Positions 1-9,894 are shown, counted from the stretch's first letter. The stretch: 64,000 nucleotides of DNA from Andrena cerasifolii (GCF_050908995.1 NC_135121.1:1736001-1800000), one strand, 5' to 3'. A program made the numbers and translations. The notes: generated by a model not told the origin, from the letters alone.

Positions 1-166
1 TGTTTTTGTTATCGCGCTATCTCTGTTCCGTGAAAATAGTAATTAAAATAGACTAAATAAATAACCTGTAAGCTGCCAGTACCATAATATCAAAATAATA
101 GAAGTTTGATTAAAAACAATGAACGAATCATGAAGACTACGGAAAAATATCGAAAACTAAACTTAC

Positions 167-269
167 CTTGGGCCCATCGTTTAAACACATCTTCTTTTGC
201 GTTATTTCCCCAGAGCAGTGCTTTTATGGACCTCAAAAATTCGTCATCACATTGAACATTTTCAGCCAT
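167..269 (-). CDS. MINDY3: First coding exon of a MINDY3/FAM188A-like deubiquitinase (partial gene)
   Basis: On the minus strand an ATG (269-267) opens 34 codons plus one base and ends at a consensus donor (CAAG|GTAAGT, read from 167 into 161-166), so the intron is phase 1. The peptide begins MAENVQCDDE and ends FKRWAQ(G). Its block L-L-W-G followed by D-V-F-x-R-W-A-Q-G resembles the start of MINDY3 (FAM188A), where an L-V-W-G block is followed by I-F-x-R-W-T-Q-G. MINDY family enzymes are cysteine proteases that cleave K48-linked ubiquitin chains; the catalytic residues are in later exons outside the window. Bases 1-166 are intron 1. The start is the only ATG in frame near a plausible 5' end. 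The family assignment rests on about 25 residues recalled by eye, so it is good but not certain; MINDY4 is the main alternative. Confidence 0.62.
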
Positions 270-604
270 TATTTACGTTTTCTTCGGTCAATGAAATATT
301 AATACGCGATGCACAGATATCAATTATTTCAATATAATCATAATATTACTTTTGTAACACTGACAAGCTTGGATTGTTTCGGCGTTTTTTGAAAAATGCC
401 AACTTGTGTCGTATAACCTATCTCAGGAGAAAGATGACTACCAAGATCGTCGCCATTTTAAATGTGGCCACACTTAAAGATTTGAAACAAATGTAGCCAG
501 AGTCGGTCACAGAAATATCACAGATGAGGACGAGGTATAGGCATCGATTAAGTATAGGATAGACCACAGCCGACTTTAGTACTAGGCAGTGGTGGGTTTA
601 CTAG
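270..604. other. 5' UTR/promoter-side spacer of the MINDY3-like gene
   Basis: AT-rich sequence directly upstream of the minus-strand start codon; the promoter must lie here or further right. No TATA box stands out. A short sequence near 545-590 (CCACAGCCGACTTTAGTACT) recurs in similar form near 9067-9090, so part of it is repeat-derived. No plus-strand gene was recognised. Confidence 0.4.
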
Positions 605-742
605 GGGCGGTATTCTCAGTCGCTACTTATTCTTAAGCAAATGCTTAAGCATGCGGCATCCTCTTCTAACCTAGTAGCTAGTAAAGGATGCCGAATGCTT
701 AAGCATTTGCTTAAGAATAAGTAGCGACTGAGAATACCGCCC
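605..742. mobile_element. Palindromic MITE, PIF/Harbinger-like, copy 1 (138 bp)
   Basis: Near-perfect palindrome with termini GGGCGGTATTCTCAGTCGC and its complement; the arms also share the block CTTAAGCAAATGCTTAAGCAT. It is flanked by TAG/TAC. Copy 2 (20035-20172) is exactly the same length, and a related copy (7025-7197) has a clean TAA/TAA duplication. A 3-bp TWA-type duplication with G-rich termini suggests PIF/Harbinger. There is no coding capacity. Confidence 0.85.
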
Positions 743-1240
743 TACGTTACATCGAATTTATTAGGGTACGTGTCCCGATTACGGTGCCTTGTCCCCATCA
801 CAGTGCCTTTATACTTAAGGAAGCCATACAAAAAAACTCGCATAAATAAATAGGGAAAGAATTTTTCTTAAGTAAGTTAAACTATTAATGTATGTGTTAC
901 AAACGAGAAGGTTGCATTTTTAAACAATTAAATCATATTAAAAAAAAATCAAAAATGAATATGAAGATTTCGATGAATTTACTCAAATCCTTACCCAGAT
1001 AGCACACGCCGTCTATAAGCCGTCTTTAAGACGTCTTCAGATGTCTTGAAAGTCTGAAAGACGGGAAACGGCAACTAACACGTATTTTACAAACATGAAT
1101 AAATTGATGATTATCATGATTTGCACTGATGTAAAGTGTTAATTATATCATAAAATGTTCCAATTTTAGGAAGAAATAGCAAAATGAGCACTTTTAAAAC
1201 GTTTCCATATTTTTTAAAGTGAAGCCAGTAATAGGGACTA
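743..1240. other. Unassigned AT-rich spacer
   Basis: No ORF, exon or clear repeat boundary was recognised. A small GTCTT/AAGAC-rich palindromic patch sits at about 1010-1080. Confidence 0.3.
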
Positions 1241-1498
1241 GTGATCCTCTAGGGAGTGATTGGTACAACCGCAGCCATTTTGAAGCAAAACCGGAAATAA
1301 CATAACTTAAACATTTATCTATCTCTTTCTATCAGTATTTCTCTCTCTTTCTATCAGTATTTCCGTCTCTTTCTATCAGTATTTCTGTCTCTTTCTTTTT
1401 TACAGTTTCTTGCTCTCTCTACTTCCGGTTTAGACCCCAATTGCGTCGACCAATAGAAAACGCGGAACACACTTTCCGATCACTACCTAGAGGATTAC
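1241..1498. mobile_element. MITE with TA duplication and internal tandem repeat
   Basis: Termini GTGATCCTCTAGGGAGTGAT and, reversed, GTAATCCTCTAGGTAGTGAT are inverted repeats of about 22 bp flanked by TA on both sides (1239-1240, 1499-1500), as in Tc1/mariner-type elements. The centre contains the short tandem array listed separately. No ORF. Confidence 0.65.
1321..1400. repeat. Tandem repeat, about 22-bp unit, 3.5 copies
   Basis: The unit CTCTTTCTATCAGTATTTC plus two or three variable bases repeats head to tail inside the MITE at 1241-1498. Pyrimidine-rich; a likely polymorphic minisatellite. Confidence 0.75.
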
Positions 1499-1610
1499 TA
1501 ATAGGAACAGGAATTTAGCACTTAATATAAGACCTAGGGATATCGAGGCTAGATGTAGAGCGTAATTCAAAATCCTTTGTAGTCGAAAGATTTATTGTAC
1601 GCATGTGGGC

Positions 1611-2115
1611 TTGAAGCGAGCAGCGCATCTGGAAGGTTTTAAGCTAGATTATAACGGAGGACGAGGAAGAGTTTATTGTCAGGACTCATAAACACGTAGA
1701 GCGCGTTGTGATTCTCGAGGGCTTTCCTTGCCAGTTTTTCGAACATGCTCGTACAATATTATTATCTGATACCTGAACTCGGAAGGCGTACGAGAGCCAG
1801 GGATTGCATTAAATACTTTTCAAAACTACAGTTAGACCAGGCGAGGATAATAAATAGCTTAACTTTTCCTTCCACATCTGCGTGCCAAATTTCGTCGAAC
1901 GGGCAGCGGCTCGTCTCGTAAAACCACTTAAAATTCTATCTTCGCTTTCATAATCGAGAAAGGCCGAAAGTCGTGAAGTCATAAACTTTGTTCGGGCGAC
2001 GTCTTCTTGACCCTGAGGGTTGCGCGCACCTACCTTTTAAATGTATATGTAATGTAAATAGCCTATCTATGTAAACTATGTAAATGGAAAGCGTGCCTCG
2101 ACCTGCCTCGACCAC
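1611..2115. repeat. Dispersed repeat R1, copy 1 (LTR-like?)
   Basis: This segment aligns by eye, with many substitutions, to 5817-6300 in the same orientation. Shared landmarks include TTTTTCGAACATGCTCGTAC/TTTTTCGAACGTGTTCTTAT, GATAATAAATA near the middle and GAAAGCGTGCCTCGACC/GAAGCGTGCTTCGACC near the right end. Downstream of both copies lies a similar AATTCCCGC motif (about 2400 and 6370). It could be part of an LTR or of a non-coding transposon body; no coding domain was found. Confidence 0.5.
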
Positions 2116-2501
2116 CAGCCAAGAGTGGAGGGAAGCGCGAAGGAAGGGCCAAGGATGGACAGATGGCAGAGGACAACCCCCTGACGAAGCTTAAGGGACG
2201 TCATCGTCTTGATTGGACGAAGGGATTCAAAGAGGGAGTTGGAAGAACTCGCCAAAATTGGACGAGTAGGGCGCTCGGAGGTGACAAGCGAGGAGTTATT
2301 TTGTAAGAAGTCAGACCTATCTTGTTAGCAGACCAACAAAGAGTTTACTTGTCTAAATATACGTACAATTCAAAAGTTCAAGCTTGTTGAAATCTTTTAA
2401 AATTCCCGCACTACTTCGCGAGCTGAGTGCGTTAGTGCTCCACGGGTACGAACCAACGCCATCATATTAAAACACCATTAAACCGCGCAACACCCCCTCG
2501 G
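2116..2501. other. Unassigned spacer, probably R1 continuation
   Basis: GC content rises locally. There is no ORF of note, and the AATTCCCGC motif near 2400 parallels that at about 6370 behind R1 copy 2. No gene was seen. Confidence 0.3.
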
Positions 2502-2796
2502 TAGAGCACTAAAGAGGTGAGTATGCGCATCCGCCATATTGGGTCCTCTAGAGAGAGGAGATTAATGAGTACCCGCCTTTTTGAGAATTGTCAAATGCGC
2601 TTTATAAACAAAATATGCGTTGTTGATATTGTTGCGTGGTAGCACGACACATTATTAGAGTATGTTATTACATTCAAGTTTATATTTGGTTTATAAAGCG
2701 AATTTGACAATACTCATAAAGGCGGGTACTCAATAATCTTCTCTCTCCAGAAGACCCAATATGGTGGATGCGCATACTCACCTCTTTAGTGCTCTA
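2502..2796. mobile_element. hAT-like MITE 'TAGAGCAC', copy 1 (295 bp)
   Basis: Terminal inverted repeats of about 110 bp begin TAGAGCACTAAAGAGGTGAG and are flanked by the 7-bp direct repeats CCCTCGG (2495-2501) and TCCTCGG (2797-2803). A second copy at 20024-20459 is flanked by GTAAAAC on both sides. Both duplications read as 7 bp rather than the 8 bp typical of hAT, so the superfamily is uncertain. No coding capacity. Confidence 0.85.
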
Positions 2797-3317
2797 TCCT
2801 CGGTACCCACTCGCTCCCTCTGTAACTGCTAAACCTAACCTTACTTTCGTTTCTCAGTACGGGTGAACAGAAATTTATATTTGCATATTTTGCTTTTGTA
2901 ATGAAAAGATAATATTAAAATTACATACAGACACCTCTCGTAGAGAAAAAAAATGTTTTGAATCGTTCGAAGTTCGAAGACATAACCTAACCGCGGGAAT
3001 GTTATTAAAAAAGGAGCACCATAATTGGGGGCACCTTAATACGGACAACGCACTTTTCAGGGCACAGTAATTGGGACCAAAACATGTATTTTTATTTCAA
3101 TTTAAAAAATATGAAAAATTAACATTTCTGACCCGAAAAAATGCTTTAATAAAGACAAAAGTTCAAAACACCAATATAAATTTTCACCAAGCAAAATTAA
3201 AGTAAGAGAAGTCAGTAATTAATTCCTTTGCGAGCAAGTCAGCGTCAAAGCACGATGATTGGGACATCTACCCTATGTGTTAATGCGATTGCGGTAGTAG
3301 AGATTTTAATGGTATTA
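2797..3317. other. Unassigned AT-rich spacer
   Basis: No coding or repeat feature was recognised beyond the right target duplication of the preceding MITE. Confidence 0.3.
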
Positions 3318-3494
3318 CTGGGCTTGCCAGAAATATCCTACGCGTAATGGAGGAGGAACACGCCACGCATGCGCGTGATGACGCTGTCATTTAACTGAAC
3401 CATGGCGTCGATTGGTTTGACGTTACGAGGTCATCACGCGTGTGCGTGGCGTGTTCCCTTTTCCTCTATGAGTAGGAATTCCATACCAGGCCTG
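3318..3494. mobile_element. Hairpin-forming MITE
   Basis: Imperfect palindrome: GGAACACGCCACGCATGCGC near 3355 pairs with GCGTGTGCGTGGCGTGTTCC near 3437, and pairing extends outward to GGCTTGCC/GGCCTGG-type ends. The core resembles the CGCATGCGCGCGGTGACGTC region of the 52455-52980 palindrome. Exact edges are uncertain and no clear target duplication was seen. Confidence 0.55.
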
Positions 3495-3710
3495 TATATA
3501 TAGGCTAGGTATGTACCGCAGACAGCGCTGCCTCGCGGTCACTTTTTTGAAAAGTGGGATGATTAATCGAATGTGGTTGAATATTGTAGGGAATGAAATG
3601 AGGGTGAAATTAGCGGAAGTTTTAAATGTTTGAAATTAGTTAAAGGACAAACTCTGTACCAAATGCACTGGACGGCCAGGCAACACGCATAACCTGCGTA
3701 ACATTCAAAC

Positions 3711-3986
3711 ATGAATTCAGCAGAACGCATTGCGTTATTTGTGAAAAATACTAATCGTGCACGTCGTATATGTTGTGTGGTTGGTTGTACAAATATGGAG
3801 CATACAAATCCAGAGCTCGAATTTTATAGATTTCCTTCTCGGTCTTGGGAAGAAGAAAGAACAAAGAAATGGAATCCAGCTTTTATTATTAAGACCATTA
3901 TTTTACTGTATTTTAATGTTATTGTAACCACGTACAACCCGTTAAACAATAAATTACAAAACGCATATTTCACGTATGAATCTTAA
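3711..3986 (+). pseudogene. THAP zinc-finger N-terminal fragment
   Basis: A 91-residue ORF. Residues 20-54 read as the first half of a THAP DNA-binding domain: a C-x3-C pair (C22, C26), then a FYRFP block at 38-42 (the conserved F-x-x-F-P of THAP fingers), a basic stretch and W54. The second zinc-ligand pair (C-x2-H) that should follow is missing; after W54 the frame runs into AT-rich sequence that looks non-coding. THAP domains open P-element-type transposases and many insect regulators. A matching C-terminal transposase remnant lies at 9526-9894, with the 4.4-7.9 kb nest between them. I read this as a broken P/THAP transposon; a lone exon of a host THAP gene is the alternative. Confidence 0.55.
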
Positions 3987-4377
3987 ACAGTTGCCGCTCG
4001 TATACTCCCAAAATTGAAAAAAAATGCGAGAGACGGCGCGAGCGCTCCGCGCCGGAGATACTTACTTAGCCTGTATATATGTAAATGCCTTTATAAGAGC
4101 CACGAAATCTGCTGGCCGCCAGAAGAACTAGGACAAAAAAATCACACATTCTAGACAGGAGACGGAACACCTGTCTATTACACCGCGCTAGAGACCATTG
4201 AACTCTATTCTAACTGGAGTGTGAACAGCAGTGGGAAGAAGTAGAGGCGACAGCGGTCCGAGAGAAATCGAAGATAGTGTGTGAATGGGTGCGTTCAGCG
4301 GATTCAACCGCTACGTAGCCGCTCAGTAGCCGCTCACTGAGCTCAACGGCGATCGGTGCTAATTCCGCTGAACGACA

Positions 4378-4385
4378 CTTTGGAG
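4378..4385. repeat. Left 8-bp target duplication (CTTTGGAG) of the 4386-7899 shell
   Basis: Identical to 7900-7907. Just upstream, 4286-4375 is a partial palindrome with GTTCAGCGGA ends; a related end (CCGCTGAACCCACCC) lies in inverted orientation at about 8617-8631. Confidence 0.7.
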
Positions 4386-5816
4386 CAGCGCTGTCCAAGG
4401 TTGCTCACGTGCAGAGTTAGGAGCTTGACTGACGCAGGCGCAGTTCATGCACACATACCTACCACTCTTGTAGGTGTTTCCCCCTCCATTCACTGCAGCC
4501 CCATCGCTCCTAAGGCTGTGTTCCGAATCACGCATACTGCGCATAGACTGCAAAGAAAACCGTTCCGTTTCAGTCTATGCGCGCATTGGTGTCGTTGGTG
4601 GCACATAGGATTCCCTAGAATTCTCCCACTTCTAGCGCATGAAGCGTGCAGTTTATGCGCGCATGCGTATTTGTCTCTTTACGCCACTTTACGCACGCTT
4701 TGAAAAACATGCACCAAATTATGTGGTCCTCTCCTCAAAGTGACAGAAAATGTAACCTATATATATGCTACATGACAATCAATGTTTATTAGATATTTCG
4801 TTTTTTTACGCTACATTTGTCAACTTTTTATAACTTAACATCCTTCCAAAATATTATTGTTACGCCGCAAAACTTTATGAAATCGGGTATAAGATCAATG
4901 TCCGCATTTCTAATCATGTAAGAGTTCCGCTATCGTAAAAATACATTTTTATTATTTATTTGTGCATCAATCGACAAAAAACTTATTAGACGTAATATTT
5001 AACCTCCCCTTTACACATAAAACAAACAAGAAGTATTTTGAAAAACATTTTAACCTAATAATGGTCAATTTAATATCTAGTATAAAATGTCTATTTCTGC
5101 TCAGCGGAAATGCTCACATTTCTGCTCACGAGTGTGACACATTCTCTGCTTACATATCCACGTGCTATAATTATATTTTGGATAACATAAATAAACAAAA
5201 TTATTTAAAGGTTTCAATGCTAATTATTCACCATTCGGAGCTACATCAGCCAGTAAAATAAAGCAAATGAACCAAAATTTTTAGAAATCTGGTGATGACA
5301 TTGTACAATACTGATAATTTATCAGTAATCTTAATAAAGTAAGTCATCTCAATAGTTTATAAATTGCTTTAATTGTTATTATGGCGTAATTTATTAAAAT
5401 ATTTAAAAATACATGATTTTTAGTCGTATTATATTAATTTTGCGATAAAATCAGTATTATAGTAAACTAAATCTAACAAGAAACAGTTGTATCGTAACAT
5501 TATGTACAATGCGTGTAAAAATCATGTCTTTTCAATTATTCAGATTAATTAATAAATTATAAAAAATTAAAACAATTTATAAATTAAAATAAAAGTCTTT
5601 AACCATTGGTACCGAATACACTCGAAATACATAAGCACACGTAAAGCGACAAATACGCATGCGTGTAATATGCGCATTGACGGTACATGCTTTTTTTCTG
5701 CATTTGCTGCACGCATTATGAGCTAAAAGTTGGAGGATTCTAGGGAATTCTACGAATCAGGTAATACCGTCTATGCACTCGCTGTATGAATCGCAACCAA
5801 CGCAACGGACTCAATT

Positions 5817-6300
5817 TCGAAGCGAACAACACATCTCTAGAAGGTTTACGGCAGGATCGAAACGGAAGATGAGAAAGGAAGCAAATACGTGGCGCGCATT
5901 GTTATTTCTTAAAGGCTTTTACTGCTAAGTTTTTCGAACGTGTTCTTATAATGCTAACTTTGCAGCTATACTCTAATCCAGAAGACGTATGAGAGCTTCT
6001 GATTGTATTCAATAGCCTTTAAAACCTTCAATTTAACCCGGGCGCGGATAATAAATAAATTCATTTTTCATTTACACATCTGCTTACCAAATCTCGCTGG
6101 GTAAGCAGCAGTTCATCCTGTAAAACTCATAACATATGGTCTTTGCTTTCAATAATATGGAATCGCTGTTCAAGAAGAATAGAAAAACTCGGATTGAGAA
6201 AATCCAGGAACCAATAAAGCCATCAAATTTCGTTAAGAGTCGGTCCCCGATCCTTAGGACGAAGTAACCGATGTAGTTAGGAAGCGTGCTTCGACCACCG
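5817..6300. repeat. Dispersed repeat R1, copy 2
   Basis: Partner of 1611-2115 in the same orientation (see that entry). It is embedded in the nest, so it is either cargo of, or an insertion into, the Harbinger-like element. Confidence 0.5.
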
Positions 6301-6413
6301 TCCAAACGTCTCGAATTAAATTTATCGTAATCTATCCAACTGTATAGCTAATTGTAAGTAAGTTTGAATATTCCCGCGCAAGCTCACGAGCATCAAACGC
6401 ATAGGGTGCGTTC

Positions 6414-7247
6414 CGATTCGCGCAGTGAGCGCATGAAATTGGTGGCATCGTATTGGTGGCATCATACAATTCCCTAGATTTTCTCTCACTTGCCACCAAT
6501 ACGATGCCACTTCCGCTGCAGCGAGCGTGCAGCAAACGCAGAATTTCAGAGGAGAAGCAGTCACTGCGGGCGTGCGCATGCGTATTTGTTTCTACAATCT
6601 TTGATTATTTCAATTTCTTTATTGGAAATAGAGAAATTCGGCTGATACAATTTAATGAAAAGTAATAAAAACAATTAATTCTCTAAGGATTACAACTGCC
6701 ACTTTTCTACGTTTTTATTTCGAAGAAACTTCATCTCATGTTTTTTTAATACAAATGTATAATTATATACTTATTACCTACCGATAATGTTCTTCGAATA
6801 TTGTTCTCGAATATCCCGGAATAACACGTTTTATGTAGTCTGCCAATTTTTAGGTAAACATAATCTCTCCGAGCGTTTTGTACACAATTAATAATATTTA
6901 CATGTATAATATTTCTGATTCTAAATGGCAAGTTAATATCATCTTCATTTTCGCTTTCATCAGACGAATCACAGCTGCTGATTTCATTATCTCTATTATT
7001 TAATAGTATTGAGTACTTAACTAAGGGTGGTATTCATAAAAGTATTTTAAGCGTATATTATTCTAAGCAAATGCTTAAGATCATCTTAAGTAACGTCTAT
7101 GAATTCCTGATGTCGTAAGTGAAATAGGATCGTCTTCTAGAAGATGATCTTAAGCATTTGCTTAAGAAACGTTTGTAAATACCGCCCTAAAACGGAACGA
7201 TTGTTCTCTGCACTTCATGCGCAGTATGCGTGAATCGGAACGCACCC
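6414..7247. mobile_element. Inner Harbinger-like element, ATA duplication
   Basis: Termini GGGTGCGTTCCGATTCGCGC and, reversed, GGGTGCGTTCCGATTCACGC are flanked by ATA on both sides (6411-6413, 7248-7250). The left arm repeats the 4514 family (GCATGCGTATTTGTTTC). It contains the 173-bp MITE at 7025-7197. No transposase. Confidence 0.7.
7025..7197. mobile_element. Palindromic MITE, PIF/Harbinger-like, related copy 3
   Basis: Ends GGGTGGTATTC and GGGCGGTATT (reversed), arms rich in CTTAAGCAAATGCTTAAG, with a perfect TAA duplication (7022-7024, 7198-7200). Diverged from the 138-bp copies at 605 and 20035 but clearly the same family. Confidence 0.8.
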
Positions 7248-7465
7248 ATAGAAAACCGTTCCGCTCCGTTACTGCGGTTCATGCGCTGTTGGAAACGGAA
7301 CGTTATGAATGCGCTCAGCGACTGCGCTGCGGTCTATGCGCATAATGCGTGAATCGGAACACACCCGAACTCTGCTCACGCGTGAGCTTGGGGTTCTCCC
7401 ACTCTCGTCCGCGTTGTCAGGGATACCGCGTGACGCTAACTGCGAAGACGCTAGCCAGGCTAGCC

Positions 7466-7773
7466 CATAGACATATATAGGGTGCGTTCCACTTGCACCA
7501 AAATCGCCCCCTGCGCACGTTATTTCCATGGAAATCGCAGTGGGCAATTTTGGTGCAAGTGAAACGCACCCATAGACGGAGCAGAAGCTGGGACTTTCGG
7601 CGAGGGGAACGGTAGGCTTGGAGGGGAAAAGGCAGAAGTCAGATACAGGCACGTCGAGTTAGCTTCGGAAGCATTCGGCATGCATATCCATTGCGTTACC
7701 CGATTTACCTGTATCGCTCCCCTTACCGCGAATCTTACACCCCCAGCTTACGCTCCATCTATATATGTCTGTG
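7466..7773. mobile_element. hAT MITE 'CATAGACATATATAGA', copy A, carrying an insertion
   Basis: Inverted ends CATAGACATATATAG and CACAGACATATATAG are flanked by an 8-bp duplication GGCTAGCC (7458-7465, 7774-7781), the hAT signature. It is inverted relative to copy B (10507-10722), sharing CAGCTTACGCTC, GGAGCGATACAGG and GCTTCGGAAGCATTCGGCATGC. Its left part is split by the MITE at 7480-7571; without that it is about 213 bp, matching copy B. Confidence 0.9.
7480..7571. mobile_element. 92-bp Harbinger-like MITE nested in copy A
   Basis: Termini GGGTGCGTTCCACTTGCACC and, reversed, GGGTGCGTTTCACTTGCACC are flanked by ATA (7477-7479, 7572-7574). Copy B at 10507 shows the uninterrupted target CATAGACATATATAGAC, which confirms the insertion and the 3-bp duplication. 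Confidence 0.92.
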
Positions 7774-7907
7774 GGCTAGCCCGTCATGGCAGCCTTCATA
7801 GCGTCGCGCTGTCTCCTTGGCAACGGATGGCACGCTGCGGGAAAAATAGATTGGAAGGAGAAGCAGGTGCGTGAGGGGCCCCTACGCTGGATAACGCTAC
7901 TTTGGAG

Positions 7908-8684
7908 GGTAGCGATATTTGTAGCAGTTACCAAATCGTGTGGTAGGTGGTGCTAACGGCGTTATGTTGACGCGTTATTTAAAATTATAGACCAAAAATA
8001 TGTAAACCAAATATAAGCTACACGATATTCAACGCGTTAATAGAATATAGGTTATAAAAATAAATAAATATTTTTAATCAAATACCTGCGGATAATCTTT
8101 CGTGTACTTTCATCCTATCCGTAACTGCATAAGTCACATTATTTTAAATGTACTCCGCTGACAATGAGTAGAGGCTGTTTTGGTCCACGGTTAACGCCAT
8201 CTTACAACTCAACACGTTTCGTGAAAGTAGCGGAGTTTTCTTAAGCTCGAGAACATGGTGACGGATCACTAAACGTGTTGACAAAGAGGAGATATAATAA
8301 GAGGCGTCACTCGACAAGGACAGACATAAACTAGGGAAATCACTAGACAACCAATTTAAATGCCCATTCGGCAATGATCGGTAATCCACATTTAGTCGAT
8401 TTGAATATCCGGTAAGGCACATTTAGTCGATTTGAATATCCCGCTCGAATAAACAACCAATTTAAATGCCAAGGTCAAGTAAGGACTTCAAAGGTTCCGC
8501 CCGGAGTGACGCCACTTATTATATCTCCTCTTTGGTGTTGAGCGGTGAGCAACCTACCGGTAGCGCTCAGCGAGAAATCAGTGAGCGGCTACTGGGCGGC
8601 TACGTAGCGGTTGAGTCCGCTGAACCCACCCAATGTATCTTTCTTCTTCCTACTACCCCACTCTATCTCTACTACCCTGTAGTA
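7908..8684. repeat. Rearranged repeat tract with inverted and direct repeats
   Basis: An inverted pair (8278-8312 with 8497-8530, around CAAAGAGGAGATATAATAAG), a direct pair of CACATTTAGTCGATTTGAATA (from about 8387 and 8418) and ACAACCAATTTAAATGCC twice (about 8346 and 8454). About 8586-8631 is inverted relative to 4286-4340. It looks like a foldback element of uncertain edges; no gene. Confidence 0.5.
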
Positions 8685-8855
8685 AATTTGTGTGTAGTGG
8701 GGGTATAGACGCGGCGCCATGATCTTTGTTAGCATCAGTTACGAATCTTAAAATAATAATCATGAGTAATTTGTGTGTAGTGGGGGTATGGACACGGCGC
8801 CATGATCTTTGTTAGCATCAGTTACGACTCTTAAAATAATAATCATGAGTAATTT
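8685..8855. repeat. 83-bp tandem duplication, two copies
   Basis: Unit 1 (8685-8767) and unit 2 (8768-8850, with a few more matching bases) differ at about three positions and contain GGCGCCATGATCTTTGTTAG. A recent local duplication. Confidence 0.9.
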
Positions 8856-9525
8856 TAACACATTGGTCACTTTTTTTTGTATTTGGCGATCAATATTCAT
8901 AAGAATATTCTTTTTTGGATATGTTTTACATTCTTGTGCACGCGGATAACTTCACTGAGATGCACTATCCATCTATACTCTAGTAAGACAGAGAAAGCAA
9001 TCCCTCGTATTTGTGTTCCTTGTCTGACCGTCCGCCATTGCTCTGTCCACAATCCAGTTATGATAGAGCCACAACCGACTCTAGTACTAGCCGTGCTGAA
9101 GGCAAAATGGCAACACCGCGAGAGTCCGGCTTCGATATACCTAACCCAACCTACCGTATCAGCCTCCCAGCATCTTACTACCCACCAGCCTCCCGGGTAT
9201 ACAGTCTCCCTCTACCGGCCTTTCGGTTTCCCGTCTATCTTACAAATGTTTATATTAATGTAGTACTGAAGACCTCTAAATATCAGAATCGGAACAATAA
9301 TCCAAGTGTTTTATTTATTTATATTAACCCTACAGATCCTTATTTCTGCGTGAAACACATTTATTTAATACAATCTGTGGCATTTTTGGACATTTTGTTT
9401 TACATATATTTTTTTTTTACAAATTCCACAAATTCGTTAATATACGGCGTTGGTATGTTCCCAATTGCAAGGGAAAATATGATAGTACTTTAAAAGATAA
9501 TAATTACAATTCTATATTTTAATTC
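8856..9525. other. Unassigned stretch with a long but unconvincing ORF
   Basis: Overlapping plus-strand ORFs of 128 and 160 codons (8877-9263, 9011-9493) show no domain, and their start region (AGAGCCACAACCGACTCTAG) matches a repeat near 545. It may include decayed interior of the P/THAP transposon whose C-terminus follows. Confidence 0.3.
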
Positions 9526-9894
9526 CCCAAAGATGAGGAATTACCGAAAAAATAAATGGTTGCGATTCCTCGTAAAAATTGTACACCTACAAAATATTCT
9601 GCCGGTTGTAGATGATTCCATTAAAATTTACATATCCGGTTATGGGTCCCACTCTGTTGCTAAAAAGTTAAATTGTAATATATATATAGATTATTAATTG
9701 TGGAGGATAAAGGTAAAACTGTAGGCAATGTATATTTTGATCACTTACAAAGAGGGGGCCTTTCTGTTCCCACTAAAGAAGTGATAACCTCATTTATTCA
9801 TATGTATGCAATAATGGAAGCCATAATAAATGCTGGTAATTTGGAATCTCAACTTTTGCAATCTGAAAATCATAAACATATTTTTGTAAGTTAA
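9526..9894 (+). pseudogene. C-terminal remnant of a THAP/P-element-type transposase
   Basis: Two frames must be combined. From about 9590 one frame gives a block with I-S-G-Y followed by V-A-K-K-L-N-C (9632-9675), like the Y-x-x-G-Y...K-L-x-C segment near the end of P/THAP transposases. After a frame change at about 9680, the ORF at 9700-9891 reads DHLQRGGLSVPT then a helical tail; 'L-x-R-G-G-L-x-V-P' is the characteristic C-terminal block of the family. The frame change marks it as dead. The orientation agrees with the THAP fragment at 3711-3986, so both may be halves of one element split by the 4.4-7.9 kb nest. Family assignment is from recalled motifs. Confidence 0.5.

Larger units (their letters stand above)
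4514..7366. mobile_element. Outer Harbinger-like element, GGGTGTGTTCC termini
   Basis: The left end GGCTGTGTTCCGAATCACGC and the reversed right end GGGTGTGTTCCGATTCACGC pair over about 38 bp. The flanks TAA and GAA differ by one base. A second inverted stretch (about 4530-4690 against 5660-5803, sharing GCGCATGCGTATTTGT and TTCTAGGGAAT) suggests either long arms or a second, shorter element ending near 5803. The 4.7-5.65 kb interior is AT-rich and has no recognisable ORF. Confidence 0.4.
4386..7899. mobile_element. hAT-like shell element hosting a nest of insertions (3.5 kb)
   Basis: The left end CAGCGCTGTCC and right end GGATAACGCTA are inverted repeats flanked by CTTTGGAG on both sides. 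The right-end interior (GAGGGGCCCCTACGCTGG) is nearly the same as in the same-family elements at 38728-38965 and 54155-54524. The family is normally 0.24-0.37 kb, so about 3.2 kb here is inserted material: Harbinger-like elements (4514-7366, 6414-7247, 7025-7197), a copy of repeat R1 (5817-6300) and a hAT MITE (7466-7773) itself carrying a Harbinger-like MITE (7480-7571). No transposase was found. Confidence 0.6.

Noticed and set aside
9011..9493. 160-codon plus-strand ORF
   Set aside because: It starts in a dispersed repeat also present near 545 and becomes low-complexity hydrophobic; no domain, and no splice or start context.
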